In this document: positions 23,575 to 29,363 of the stretch, piece by piece | How the letters are laid out: each line of letters begins with the position of its first letter | Position numbering within the stretch: position 1 is the stretch's first letter | Assembly (NCBI GenBank): GCA_032250585.1 | Contig: JAVVFH010000015.1 | Span: 1 to 29,363, forward strand | Source of the DNA: JAVVFH01 sp032250585 | Lineage (GTDB): Bacteria; Pseudomonadota; Gammaproteobacteria; Xanthomonadales; SZUA-36 | Direction of reading: 5' to 3' | Length of the DNA stretch: 29,363 nucleotides | Made by a program: the position numbers and the translations under genes | The notes under the pieces: model-generated | Told to the model about the DNA's origin: nothing | The model's input: only the letters and a program-made list of their open reading frames with translations | Databases searched by the model: none

Positions 23575-23919
23575 TTATTGCGCGGCCATCGCGGCGGCTT
23601 TTTGCTGCGCTTCGTCGAGACCGCCGAAATTATCGACCCGGGTATAACCCATGTTTTCCAGAATGGCTTTCGCCTGAGCAGAGCGGTTGCCGGTGCGGCA
23701 GTAAAGGTAAACGGGGCTGTCTTTTTCGCGGTTCACCTCATCGATGCGCTCGCCAATTTCATCGAGGGGTATGTTGATGGCGCCGGCCACGTGCCCCGCA
23801 CGGTACTCGGCGGGTGTCCGCACATCGATCCAGATGCCTTCGCCGGCCCACGCGGTCGAAGTCAGCAGGGCTGCCAGCAACAGGGCCACGATTCTGCTCC
23901 AGGGGAAGTAAATCATCAT
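23575..23919 (-). CDS. exported single-domain rhodanese (PspE-like)
   Basis: The 114-residue protein starts with a signal peptide (charged start, hydrophobic core VALLLAALLTS, cleavage near AWA-GE at 25/26). A single rhodanese domain follows: IWIDVRTPAEYRAGHVAGAI and the active loop CRTGNRS with Cys74. Rhodaneses move sulfane sulfur through a cysteine persulfide; this one acts in the periplasm, like E. coli PspE. It leads the operon rhodanese-RND-adaptor and is divergent from the second persulfide-type arsR. A good Shine-Dalgarno (TGAGGAACTC) precedes the two adjacent ATG codons. Co-transcription with an RND pump is unusual and is the main clue to the pump's substrate. Confidence 0.93.
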   Translation of the reverse strand: MMIYFPWSRIVALLLAALLTSTAWAGEGIWIDVRTPAEYRAGHVAGAINIPLDEIGERIDEVNREKDSPVYLYCRTGNRSAQAKAILENMGYTRVDNFGGLDEAQQKAAAMAAQ

Positions 23920-24237
23920 GAGTTCCTCAGTTTTATCAGAAAAGTCTAATATATCGTGATATGGGGCCTGCCAAAAGGGGTCTCAGCAATCGCCGCGAGC
24001 ACGAACACGTTCTCGAAACGGCGGCCAGGCAGCGCATCGCTCCGCGGCCGCTGCGGGCGGCGCTTTTAAAGCGGGTGCTTGTCCATTGCCCGATCCGACA
24101 GCATAATCCACAAGCGCGACACGCGGGCAGCGCTGTCTGGCGTTCATTTGATACAGGTCGTTTGACCGCGGCCGGAAAGCAGCGGGATGAAAATTGCCGT
24201 TTCCTTTACAATCCCAGTGAATCAGAGCTCACAAAAA
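23920..24237. promoter_or_regulatory. divergent control region between rhodanese-RND operon and second arsR
   Basis: This 318-bp gap contains the inverted repeat ATATC-GT-GATAT (23951-23962), about 35 nt before the rhodanese start and a plausible repressor site. On the arsR side a TTGACC hexamer (24162-24167) is a good -35, but no good -10 follows at the right distance. A TACAAT at 24207-24212 is a good -10 without a -35. The stretch between 23963 and 24160 is GC-rich and I see no gene in it; the open frame crossing it does not look like a protein. Confidence 0.45.
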
Positions 24238-24573
24238 ATGACCGAGACGAAGGCAATCGATCCCGGCCGCATGGCCGAAGCCGCCCAACGGGCCAGCGAG
24301 CTGATGAAAACCCTGGGGCACAAGGACCGGCTGATGGTACTGTGTCACCTCACTACCGGCGAAAAATCGGTCGGTGAACTTGCCGGCTTGCTGGATATTC
24401 CACAGTCACCCCTGTCGCAGCATCTCGCGCGTATGCGCAACGAATCGCTGGTCAGGACCCGCCGCGAAGCACAAACCATCTACTACTCGATCGCCAGCCC
24501 TGAGGCGGCCCGCACCATCGAGGTGATGCACGAGCTTTTTTGCCAGGCGGGCGCAACGCGGAATACCGGGTGA
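24238..24573 (+). CDS. second ArsR-family repressor of persulfide-sensor type
   Basis: With the ATG at 24238 the product is 111 residues. It is clearly related to the ArsR protein at 17742-18074: PQSPLSQHLARMRNESLVRT and RREAQTIYYSI are shared features. Cys36 (VLCHL) and Cys102 (LFCQ) correspond to the paired cysteines of SqrR/BigR/YgaV, so it should respond to persulfides rather than metals. An in-frame ATG at 24187 would add 17 residues that do not fit the family. It is divergent from the rhodanese-RND-adaptor operon and upstream of a FadL-type gene with its own AT-rich palindrome, so either could be its target. Confidence 0.85.
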   Translation: MTETKAIDPGRMAEAAQRASELMKTLGHKDRLMVLCHLTTGEKSVGELAGLLDIPQSPLSQHLARMRNESLVRTRREAQTIYYSIASPEAARTIEVMHELFCQAGATRNTG

Positions 24574-24638
24574 GCGCTTCATTCGACGGGCTGCCATCCC
24601 CGGCGATGCGGATCTCCGAAATATTTTATCGTGGCATC

Positions 24639-24659
24639 TGTATATTAAATAAATGTACA
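24639..24659. promoter_or_regulatory. AT-rich imperfect palindrome upstream of the fadL-like gene
   Basis: The 21-bp sequence from TGTATATT to ATGTACA matches its own reverse complement at 16 of 21 positions and covers -10-like TATATT/TATTAA hexamers, about 50 nt before the start. It begins TGTAT like the outer arm at 18095. It is a candidate operator for one of the two ArsR proteins; the rest of the 132-bp gap shows nothing else clear. Confidence 0.4.
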
Positions 24660-24705
24660 TTGGGCTTGCGCAATCCAAAAAAACTTAAGTTGAGGGAGGC
24701 TTGAT

Positions 24706-26094
24706 ATGATAAAGATTCGCACTTTGCCGGCGTTGCTCGCGGCATTGATCGGCCTGGGCAACGTGGGGACAGCGTTTGCCACGAACGGTTACTTCACGCA
24801 TGGCACGGGCACCAAGACCAAGGGCATGGCCGGCTCGGGTCTCGCGATGCCCGAGGACGCGATCGACGTCACGAACAATCCGGCAGTGGCCCCCTTTGTC
24901 GGCGATCAGTTGATCTTCGGCGCCGCTCTGTTCAGCCCCATACGTAACTACAAAAGCTCCGAGAGCCAGCTGAACGGCCAATTCGGAGCCATCACGATCG
25001 GCCCGAACGACATTGACAGCGATAACGAATACTTCGTGATTCCCCACATTTCCAGGAGTTGGCAGCGCGCCAACGACACTGCCTGGGCGCTGTCGTTATA
25101 TGGCCGCGGCGGCATGAACACCGATTGGAAAGGCGGCACCGCGACCTTCGATCCGGACGGTGCCGGGCCCGCGGGGCCGACCGTCTTTCCCGGCACTTTC
25201 GGCGCCGGCACGGCCGGCGTGAACCTTAGCCAGGCGTTCCTCGACATCACCTGGGGTAAAAAGCTCAACGACCGCATCGCGGTCGGCATATCCGCCGTGC
25301 TGGCCGCTCAGTGGTTCAAAGCCGAGGGCGTTGCATCCTTTGCGCCGCTGACCGAGACCTTCGCCGCCGCCCTGCTGAGCACCGGTCAGCCCGTTCCGGT
25401 TGAAAACCTGTCCGACAACGGTCACGAGTGGTCCTACGGCGCCGGTCTGAAGTTCGGCTTGCACGCCACCCTCTCGGAGCGCTGGAGCTTGGGGCTGATG
25501 TACCAGACAGAAACCAAAATGACGGATTTCGACGATTATGCGGACCTGTTCACCGGGCAGGGTGGTTTCGACATCCCGGCAGACTTCAAGGCCGGCCTGA
25601 CGCTCCAGGCCAACGATCGATGGGCTTTCAACTTCGACATGCAATACACCTGGTACAGCGAAGTCCCCGCGGTTGGCAACCCCATCTCGCTGCTCTTCCA
25701 GTGCCCGACGGCGGGCCGGGGCGGGACGCAGCTTTCCAACTGCCTGGGCGGCGACAACGGCGCCGGTTTCGGTTGGGACGACATGGCGACCTTCAAGCTG
25801 GGGGCCCGCTACAAGGCCGGCGCGGACTGGACCTGGCGCTTCGGTTACAGTTACGGTGAGCAGCCGATCGACAGTACGGAAATGTCCTTCAACATCCTGG
25901 CGCCCGGTGTGATCGAGCATCACATCACCGCCGGCTTCACGCTGGAGCGGACCCGGGGCCGGCAGTTCAACATGGCCTTCATGTTCGCACCCAGCAAAAG
26001 CGTCAGTGGACCGCAGAATTTCGATCCGACGCAAACCGTGACCTTCAAGATGCACGAATGGGAGATCGAGGGCAGCTACAGCTGGCGCTTCTGA
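24706..26094 (+). CDS. FadL/OmpP1/TodX-family outer-membrane transporter
   Basis: The 462-residue product has a signal peptide ending TAFA, then the mature N terminus TNGYFTHGTGTKTKGMAGSG, typical of the FadL-family hatch. NNPAVAPFVGDQL follows, then alternating amphipathic beta strands to a terminal aromatic (GSYSWRF), the usual outer-membrane barrel ending. FadL proteins carry hydrophobic molecules across the outer membrane, classically long-chain fatty acids. A strong Shine-Dalgarno (GAGGGAGG) sits 7 nt before ATG 24706. A strong terminator follows. Placement directly after a persulfide-type arsR raises the possibility of a hydrophobic sulfur substrate; this is conjecture. Confidence 0.9.
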   Translation: MIKIRTLPALLAALIGLGNVGTAFATNGYFTHGTGTKTKGMAGSGLAMPEDAIDVTNNPAVAPFVGDQLIFGAALFSPIRNYKSSESQLNGQFGAITIGPNDIDSDNEYFVIPHISRSWQRANDTAWALSLYGRGGMNTDWKGGTATFDPDGAGPAGPTVFPGTFGAGTAGVNLSQAFLDITWGKKLNDRIAVGISAVLAAQWFKAEGVASFAPLTETFAAALLSTGQPVPVENLSDNGHEWSYGAGLKFGLHATLSERWSLGLMYQTETKMTDFDDYADLFTGQGGFDIPADFKAGLTLQANDRWAFNFDMQYTWYSEVPAVGNPISLLFQCPTAGRGGTQLSNCLGGDNGAGFGWDDMATFKLGARYKAGADWTWRFGYSYGEQPIDSTEMSFNILAPGVIEHHITAGFTLERTRGRQFNMAFMFAPSKSVSGPQNFDPTQTVTFKMHEWEIEGSYSWRF

Positions 26095-26114
26095 AAACGG
26101 CTGTTATTTTCTGA

Positions 26115-26150
26115 AAAAGCCGGTGGCACGCTCCGCTGGCTTTTCTTTTT
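26115..26150 (+). terminator. Rho-independent terminator after the fadL-like gene
   Basis: An 11-bp stem (left arm 26115-26125, right arm 26134-26144, including two G-T pairs) with an 8-nt loop is followed by CTTTTT. It lies 20 nt after the stop and separates the gene from sodB. Confidence 0.85.
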
Positions 26151-26209
26151 GGCAGGTCGACCCTAGATATACGGTTGCCAATCATCTTAGCGACCAGAGG
26201 AGAAACACC

Positions 26210-26797
26210 ATGAGTTTTGAACTTCCCGAGCTGCCCTACGAGCGCGACGCGCTGGAGCCGCACGTTTCCGCGCGGACGCTGGAATACCACCACGGCAAGC
26301 ACCATAAAGCCTACGTCGACAAGCTGAACGCGGCGATTGAAGGCAGCGATTACGCCCACATGAGCCTGGAAGACATCATTGCCAAATCCGAACAGGCCGG
26401 CGACAGCGGCGTTTTCAACAACGCGGCCCAGGCCTGGAACCACGATTTCCTTTGGAAAAGCATGTCGCCCGATGGCGGCGGCGCGCCGCAGGGTGCGCTG
26501 ATGGAAGCCATCGAAGCGAGTTTCGGCGGACTGGATGCCTTCAAAAAGCAGTTCAAGGATGCCGCGATGGGCCAGTTCGGCAGCGGTTGGGCCTGGCTGG
26601 TGAGCGACTCGGGCAAGCTCGCGATCACCAGCACCCCCAATGCGAAGACGCCGTTGACCGGCAGCGCGACCCCGCTGCTGACGCTGGACGTCTGGGAGCA
26701 CGCTTATTACCTCGATTTCCAGAACCGGCGCGACAGCTACATCGACAGCTTCCTGGATCACCTCGCCAACTGGAACTTCGCGGCCTCGAATCTCTGA
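26210..26797 (+). CDS. sodB: superoxide dismutase, iron type
   Basis: SodB converts superoxide to hydrogen peroxide and oxygen in the cytoplasm. With ATG 26210 (good Shine-Dalgarno AGAGGAG) the protein has 195 residues (E. coli 193). The metal ligands are visible: His27 in YHHGKHHKAYV, His78 in WNHDF, Asp160 and His164 in DVWEHAYYLDF. Gln74 in AAQAWNH is the residue position that marks iron-type rather than manganese-type enzymes. A longer open frame to 26123 overlaps the preceding terminator and is not the gene. It may protect iron-sulfur and iron enzymes, including the nearby dioxygenase type. Confidence 0.96.
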   Translation: MSFELPELPYERDALEPHVSARTLEYHHGKHHKAYVDKLNAAIEGSDYAHMSLEDIIAKSEQAGDSGVFNNAAQAWNHDFLWKSMSPDGGGAPQGALMEAIEASFGGLDAFKKQFKDAAMGQFGSGWAWLVSDSGKLAITSTPNAKTPLTGSATPLLTLDVWEHAYYLDFQNRRDSYIDSFLDHLANWNFAASNL

Positions 26798-26821
26798 GTT
26801 CGTGCCGGGTGGCGCCACAAT

Positions 26822-26853
26822 AAAAAAACCCGGCCAGCACAAGGCTGGCCGGG
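26822..26853 (-). terminator. Rho-independent terminator for the dsrE2-tusA operon
   Basis: On the minus strand a perfect 10-bp stem (CCCGGCCAGC/GCTGGCCGGG) with a 5-nt loop is followed by seven T residues. It lies 22 nt after the tusA stop. On the plus strand the hairpin lacks a T run, so it serves mainly the minus-strand transcript. Confidence 0.92.
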
Positions 26854-26875
26854 CCCGGAGGGCAAAAAGCCGTAC

Positions 26876-27103
26876 TCAGGCTTTCTTGCGGATCAAAAAG
26901 CGGTACACGCCGCTGTCTTCGCCGTGTTCCAGCAGTTCATGTCCGGTGGTGCGGCTGAAAGCCTGGAAGTCCGCGACCGAACCCGGGTCGGTCGACAGAA
27001 CCTCCAGTGTGCCGTTCGGGTCGACGTCCTTCAATGCCTTTTTGGCTTTCAGGATCGGGAGCGGACAGTTGAGTCCTTTTGCGTCGAGTAATTGATCTGC
27101 CAT
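26876..27103 (-). CDS. tusA: TusA/SirA-family sulfur carrier protein
   Basis: A 75-residue protein with the diagnostic DAKGLNCPLPILKAKKAL, Cys13 being the persulfide carrier, and the two-layer fold ending GVYRFLIRKK. TusA proteins pass sulfane sulfur between enzymes; in E. coli to tRNA thiolation, in sulfur oxidisers from rhodanese and DsrE2 toward Dsr or Hdr-like oxidation. The gene lies 36 nt after dsrE2 on the same strand, the pairing seen in sulfur oxidisers, and ends at a strong terminator. The usual partner rhodanese is not in this operon. Confidence 0.95.
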   Translation of the reverse strand: MADQLLDAKGLNCPLPILKAKKALKDVDPNGTLEVLSTDPGSVADFQAFSRTTGHELLEHGEDSGVYRFLIRKKA

Positions 27104-27139
27104 GGTAATTCCTGCCTCGGTCTGGGTTCGTCGATCGTG

Positions 27140-27646
27140 TTAGATAAACAGGTTGATATGGGATTTCGTTGCCACTTCAATGTAAGTGGCCGCGCCGCCG
27201 ATTTCAATGGTATCGAGCATGTCACTGCGTTTGTATTCGAACAGGTCCATGGTCATCTGGCAGCCGATCATGCGCACCTCAGCCTCGACGGCCAGTTCGC
27301 GTAATTCCTCGATTGACGCGACGCCTTTTTTCTTGATCAGGTTCTTCATCATTTTCGAGGCCATGGCATCGACGCCGGGCAGCGCCGAAACGAGGTTGGG
27401 CATGCCCATGTGTGCGCCCATCATCGGCATTTTCATCGCGGGATTGCCGAGCGGACTGACCTGCAGATTCAGGTCTTTGCTGAGCAGCGGCAAACCGTAA
27501 AAGGTAAAAAACATGGCGACTTCCAGCCCCATCGCCGCTGCGGTCGTGCTCAGGATGAAGGGCGGATAGGCCCAATCCAGGCTGCCCTTGGTGACGATGA
27601 TGGACATGGTGTTCGGATCGATGGCGCCGCTGGTTTCATCTGACAT
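27140..27646 (-). CDS. dsrE2: DsrE2-family sulfur-transfer protein (DsrE/DsrF/DrsH-like)
   Basis: A 168-residue protein with SIIVTKGSLDWAYPPFILST, VAMFFTFYGLPLLSKDLN, a Met-rich loop with GAHMGMPN, and the conserved VRMIGCQMTMDLFEYKRSDM containing the only cysteine, Cys129. This matches DsrE2, described from rhd-tusA-dsrE2 clusters of sulfur oxidisers, which binds sulfane sulfur and interacts with TusA. Helical stretches around residues 28-55 are hydrophobic, and some family members are membrane-linked. It is the first gene of the dsrE2-tusA operon and is divergent from the deacetylase-like gene. A weak Shine-Dalgarno precedes ATG 27646; ATG at codon 14 is an alternative. Confidence 0.9.
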   Translation of the reverse strand: MSDETSGAIDPNTMSIIVTKGSLDWAYPPFILSTTAAAMGLEVAMFFTFYGLPLLSKDLNLQVSPLGNPAMKMPMMGAHMGMPNLVSALPGVDAMASKMMKNLIKKKGVASIEELRELAVEAEVRMIGCQMTMDLFEYKRSDMLDTIEIGGAATYIEVATKSHINLFI

Positions 27647-27686
27647 GCTGCTCGGGGCTCCGTGTAGTGACCTGGTGGATGATGCG

Positions 27687-27715
27687 AGTATATACAGTTT
27701 TCATTTATTAGTGAA
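27687..27715 (-). promoter_or_regulatory. candidate dsrE2-tusA promoter with nearby palindromes
   Basis: On the minus strand TTCACT (27715-27710) and TATACT (27692-27687) are separated by 17 nt. Around them lie GTATATAC (27688-27695) and GAATA-C-TATTC (27719-27729), both perfect small palindromes, and a TTTCA...TGAAA pair (27699-27716). One may be a repressor site. Confidence 0.5.
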
Positions 27716-27750
27716 ATCGAATACTATTCAGCGAGCTCAGTCGGATCGGC

Positions 27751-28950
27751 TTGGAACACGAAGTGACCGGATTATTCTTACAGAGCCTGGCCTCGGGGCC
27801 CGACGCGCGGGCGCCCGGGCGAGCCGCGCGCAAGGCGACGGCGGTCGCAGAACGGCCGGCGCTTTTCGTCGGCAGTGACGTCTACCGGGCTTCGGCTTTC
27901 GGCCGACATCACCCGCTTTCGATCATCCGGGTCGCGGGTGTGATGGACCTGTGTCAGATGCTCGGATGGTTCGAAGGAGAACAGTTTCGTGACAGCCCCC
28001 GGGCGAACAACCAAGCCCTCCTCGCCTTCCATCGGCCTGATTATGTGAATGCTGTCAGACAGGCCGATGCCACCGGCAAGGTAACGCCGGAGCAACGTGA
28101 CCGCTATCGCATCGGCACGATGGAAAACCCGCTTTTTCCCGGCCTCTTCAAGCGCGCTTCTACCGCCGTGGGTGGTTCGATCCTGGCGGCCGAGTTGGCC
28201 ATGCAGCAGCGCACGGTTTTTCATCCTTCCGGCGGCACACACCACGGCCGGCCCGGCCGCGCCAGTGGTTTTTGTTATTTCAACGACCCGGTGTTTGCGA
28301 TTCTGACGTTTCTCGCCGGCGGCCTCGAACGGGTATTGTATGTCGATCTGGACGCTCACCACGGCGACGGCGTGCAGGACGCTTTTGCCGACGACCCGCG
28401 GGTGCTGACCGTTTCCATCCACGAGGAGAAACGCTGGCCGCATTCCGGACTGGTGACCGACCGTGCCGCGGGCGCCGCCCGCAACCTGCCGGTGCCCAGA
28501 GGCTTTAACGACAGTGAACTGCATTTTCTGATGGATAAGGCCGTACTGCCACTGGCGGAATGTTTCGATGCGCAGGCGCTGGTCGTGACCTGTGGCGCCG
28601 ATTCGCTCGAAGGCGATCCTCTTTCGCGACTGGCTCTGAGCAACCTGGGCCTGTGGCGGGCCGTCGAAAAGCTGGTCGCCGGCCACCCCTGCAGCGTGGT
28701 GCTGGGCGGCGGTGGATATAATCCGTGGACGGTTGTACGCTGTTGGAGCGGCCTTTGGGGCCGTCTCAGCGGGCGCGAACTGCCGGAGCGCCTGTCGCCG
28801 CAAGCGGTCGCTCTGCTGCGGAGTTTCCAATGCGAGTTGGTCGATGAGGAAGACGTCCCTGAGGGTTGGATGACCACGCTGGCCGATCCGCCCAACGACG
28901 GCCCGGTGCGGGCGCAGGTGGAGCGGCTGCCCCGTCTGGTGTTGAATTGA
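27751..28950 (+). CDS. class I histone-deacetylase-like (AcuC-type) amidohydrolase
   Basis: A zinc amidohydrolase of the arginase/deacetylase fold. Motifs are in order: GRHHPLSIIR, PSGGTHHGRPGRASGFCYFND (His164, His165), VLYVDLDAHHGDGVQ (zinc ligands Asp201 and His203), VTCGADSLEGDP (Asp284) and VLGGGGYNPWTVVR with the catalytic-site Tyr323. All catalytic residues are retained, so it should be active; bacterial relatives deacetylate lysines in proteins or acetylated polyamines. The apparent start is TTG 27751, and about 35 unconserved residues precede the core, so the true start may be later. It overlaps the next gene by 1 nt (TGATG) and is divergent from dsrE2. Confidence 0.88.
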   Translation: MEHEVTGLFLQSLASGPDARAPGRAARKATAVAERPALFVGSDVYRASAFGRHHPLSIIRVAGVMDLCQMLGWFEGEQFRDSPRANNQALLAFHRPDYVNAVRQADATGKVTPEQRDRYRIGTMENPLFPGLFKRASTAVGGSILAAELAMQQRTVFHPSGGTHHGRPGRASGFCYFNDPVFAILTFLAGGLERVLYVDLDAHHGDGVQDAFADDPRVLTVSIHEEKRWPHSGLVTDRAAGAARNLPVPRGFNDSELHFLMDKAVLPLAECFDAQALVVTCGADSLEGDPLSRLALSNLGLWRAVEKLVAGHPCSVVLGGGGYNPWTVVRCWSGLWGRLSGRELPERLSPQAVALLRSFQCELVDEEDVPEGWMTTLADPPNDGPVRAQVERLPRLVLN

Positions 28951-29363
28951 TGCCTGATCGGACAAAAGAAACGCAAATGAAAATGGGCTGGCTTGAATCC
29001 CTGCAGCAGATCGAGGCGCTTGAAGACGCCGTGTTCGACGCCGCCCTCGTTCGGCGGATGCAGGCTTGTGCCGCCGACACGCTGCCGCGCATGGTCCGTT
29101 TCTCGACGCCGACCTTCAAGGAATATGAGAGCTCGGAGCTGCAAGGCTGCGGCAAGAACAGTTTTCCGGCCTTCTCGATCACCGCCGGCGGCTGCGCCCT
29201 GATGTGCGACCATTGCCAGGCGCGCATTCTCGAGCCCATGATTCCGGCGACGCGCCCCGAGTTACTCGACCAGCGGGTCCGGCAGCTGATCGCCAGCGAA
29301 AACCTGCAGGGCTTTTTGCTGTCGGGCGGTTCCAACAAACGCAATGAGATCCGCTACGGCCGC
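28950..29363 (+). CDS. radical SAM protein, partial (possibly COG1856/LipS2-like)
   Basis: The 138 visible codons start at ATG 28950, overlapping the deacetylase stop by 1 nt, and run off the window. A helical N-terminal part leads to FSTPTFKEYESSEL, then FSITAGGCALMCDHCQARIL with Cys82, Cys86 and Cys89 as the CxxxCxxC iron-sulfur ligands, then MIPATRPELL and GFLLSGGSNKRNEIRYGR. The GG-x-CxLMCxHC and SGGS features recall COG1856, biotin-synthase-like proteins that include the LipS2 type of sulfur-inserting lipoyl enzymes. That identification is from memory and tentative; radical SAM membership itself is clear. Tight coupling to a deacetylase gene is unusual. Confidence 0.75.
   Translation, partial: MPDRTKETQMKMGWLESLQQIEALEDAVFDAALVRRMQACAADTLPRMVRFSTPTFKEYESSELQGCGKNSFPAFSITAGGCALMCDHCQARILEPMIPATRPELLDQRVRQLIASENLQGFLLSGGSNKRNEIRYGR

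Noticed and set aside
23961..24377. 138-codon plus-strand frame over the rhodanese-arsR gap and the start of arsR.
   Set aside because: It overlaps the real ArsR frame out of register and has the Arg/Pro/Ala-rich composition of a shadow frame.
25096..26055. Long open frame on the minus strand, opposite the fadL-like gene.
   Set aside because: The plus-strand barrel protein has a signal peptide, family motifs, a Shine-Dalgarno and a terminator; the reverse frame has none.
27778..28965. 395-codon open frame on the minus strand, opposite the deacetylase-like gene.
   Set aside because: All catalytic motifs of the deacetylase are on the plus strand; the minus frame shows no recognisable domain.

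Overview
The window looks like the chromosomal replication-origin region of a GC-rich gammaproteobacterium, probably a sulfur-oxidising or sulfide-exposed lineage. The evidence is a dnaA-dnaN-recF-gyrB block, an rpmH-rnpA-yidC-mnmE block running the other way, alpha/beta-type glycyl-tRNA synthetase (glyQ/glyS) with a gmhB-like gene beside gyrB (the order recalled for the Pseudomonas origin), and CmoA/CmoB tRNA modification enzymes.

Layout. At 1-160 (minus) is a 5'-truncated receiver-domain fragment, followed by cmoB and cmoA (minus), then glyQ, glyS and a degenerate GmhB-like gene (plus). Convergent to these are gyrB, recF, dnaN and dnaA (minus, 5675-11899). The dnaN-dnaA gap (10331-10588) is AT-rich and carries DnaA-box-like sites, so it is the best oriC candidate. 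A perfect DnaA box sits inside the proposed dnaA promoter at 11965-11993. Two perfect 16-bp parS palindromes lie inside recF, one of them just upstream of an extended -10 promoter for gyrB. Rightwards follow rpmH (too short for most ORF callers), a long rnpA overlapping yidC with no yidD between them, and mnmE.

From 16 kb the content becomes accessory: a PAS-like/Cys4 protein, a six-helix membrane protein, then a sulfur island. The island holds two ArsR repressors whose cysteine pairs are placed as in the persulfide sensors BigR/SqrR/YgaV. The first is divergent from a persulfide-dioxygenase-type metallo-beta-lactamase protein. The second is divergent from an exported rhodanese followed by an RND pump and its membrane-fusion protein. 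A FadL-type outer-membrane protein, an iron superoxide dismutase, and a TusA-DsrE2 sulfur-transfer pair follow. Divergent from dsrE2 is a class I histone-deacetylase-like amidohydrolase overlapping a radical SAM gene that runs off the window.

Working model (inference): sulfane sulfur is sensed by the two ArsR proteins, oxidised by the dioxygenase, handled by rhodanese, TusA and DsrE2, and possibly exported by the RND pump. The RND link and the deacetylase/radical SAM pair are the least explained parts. The outer-membrane channel for the RND system, parAB and any Hdr/Dsr/Sox genes are not in the window.
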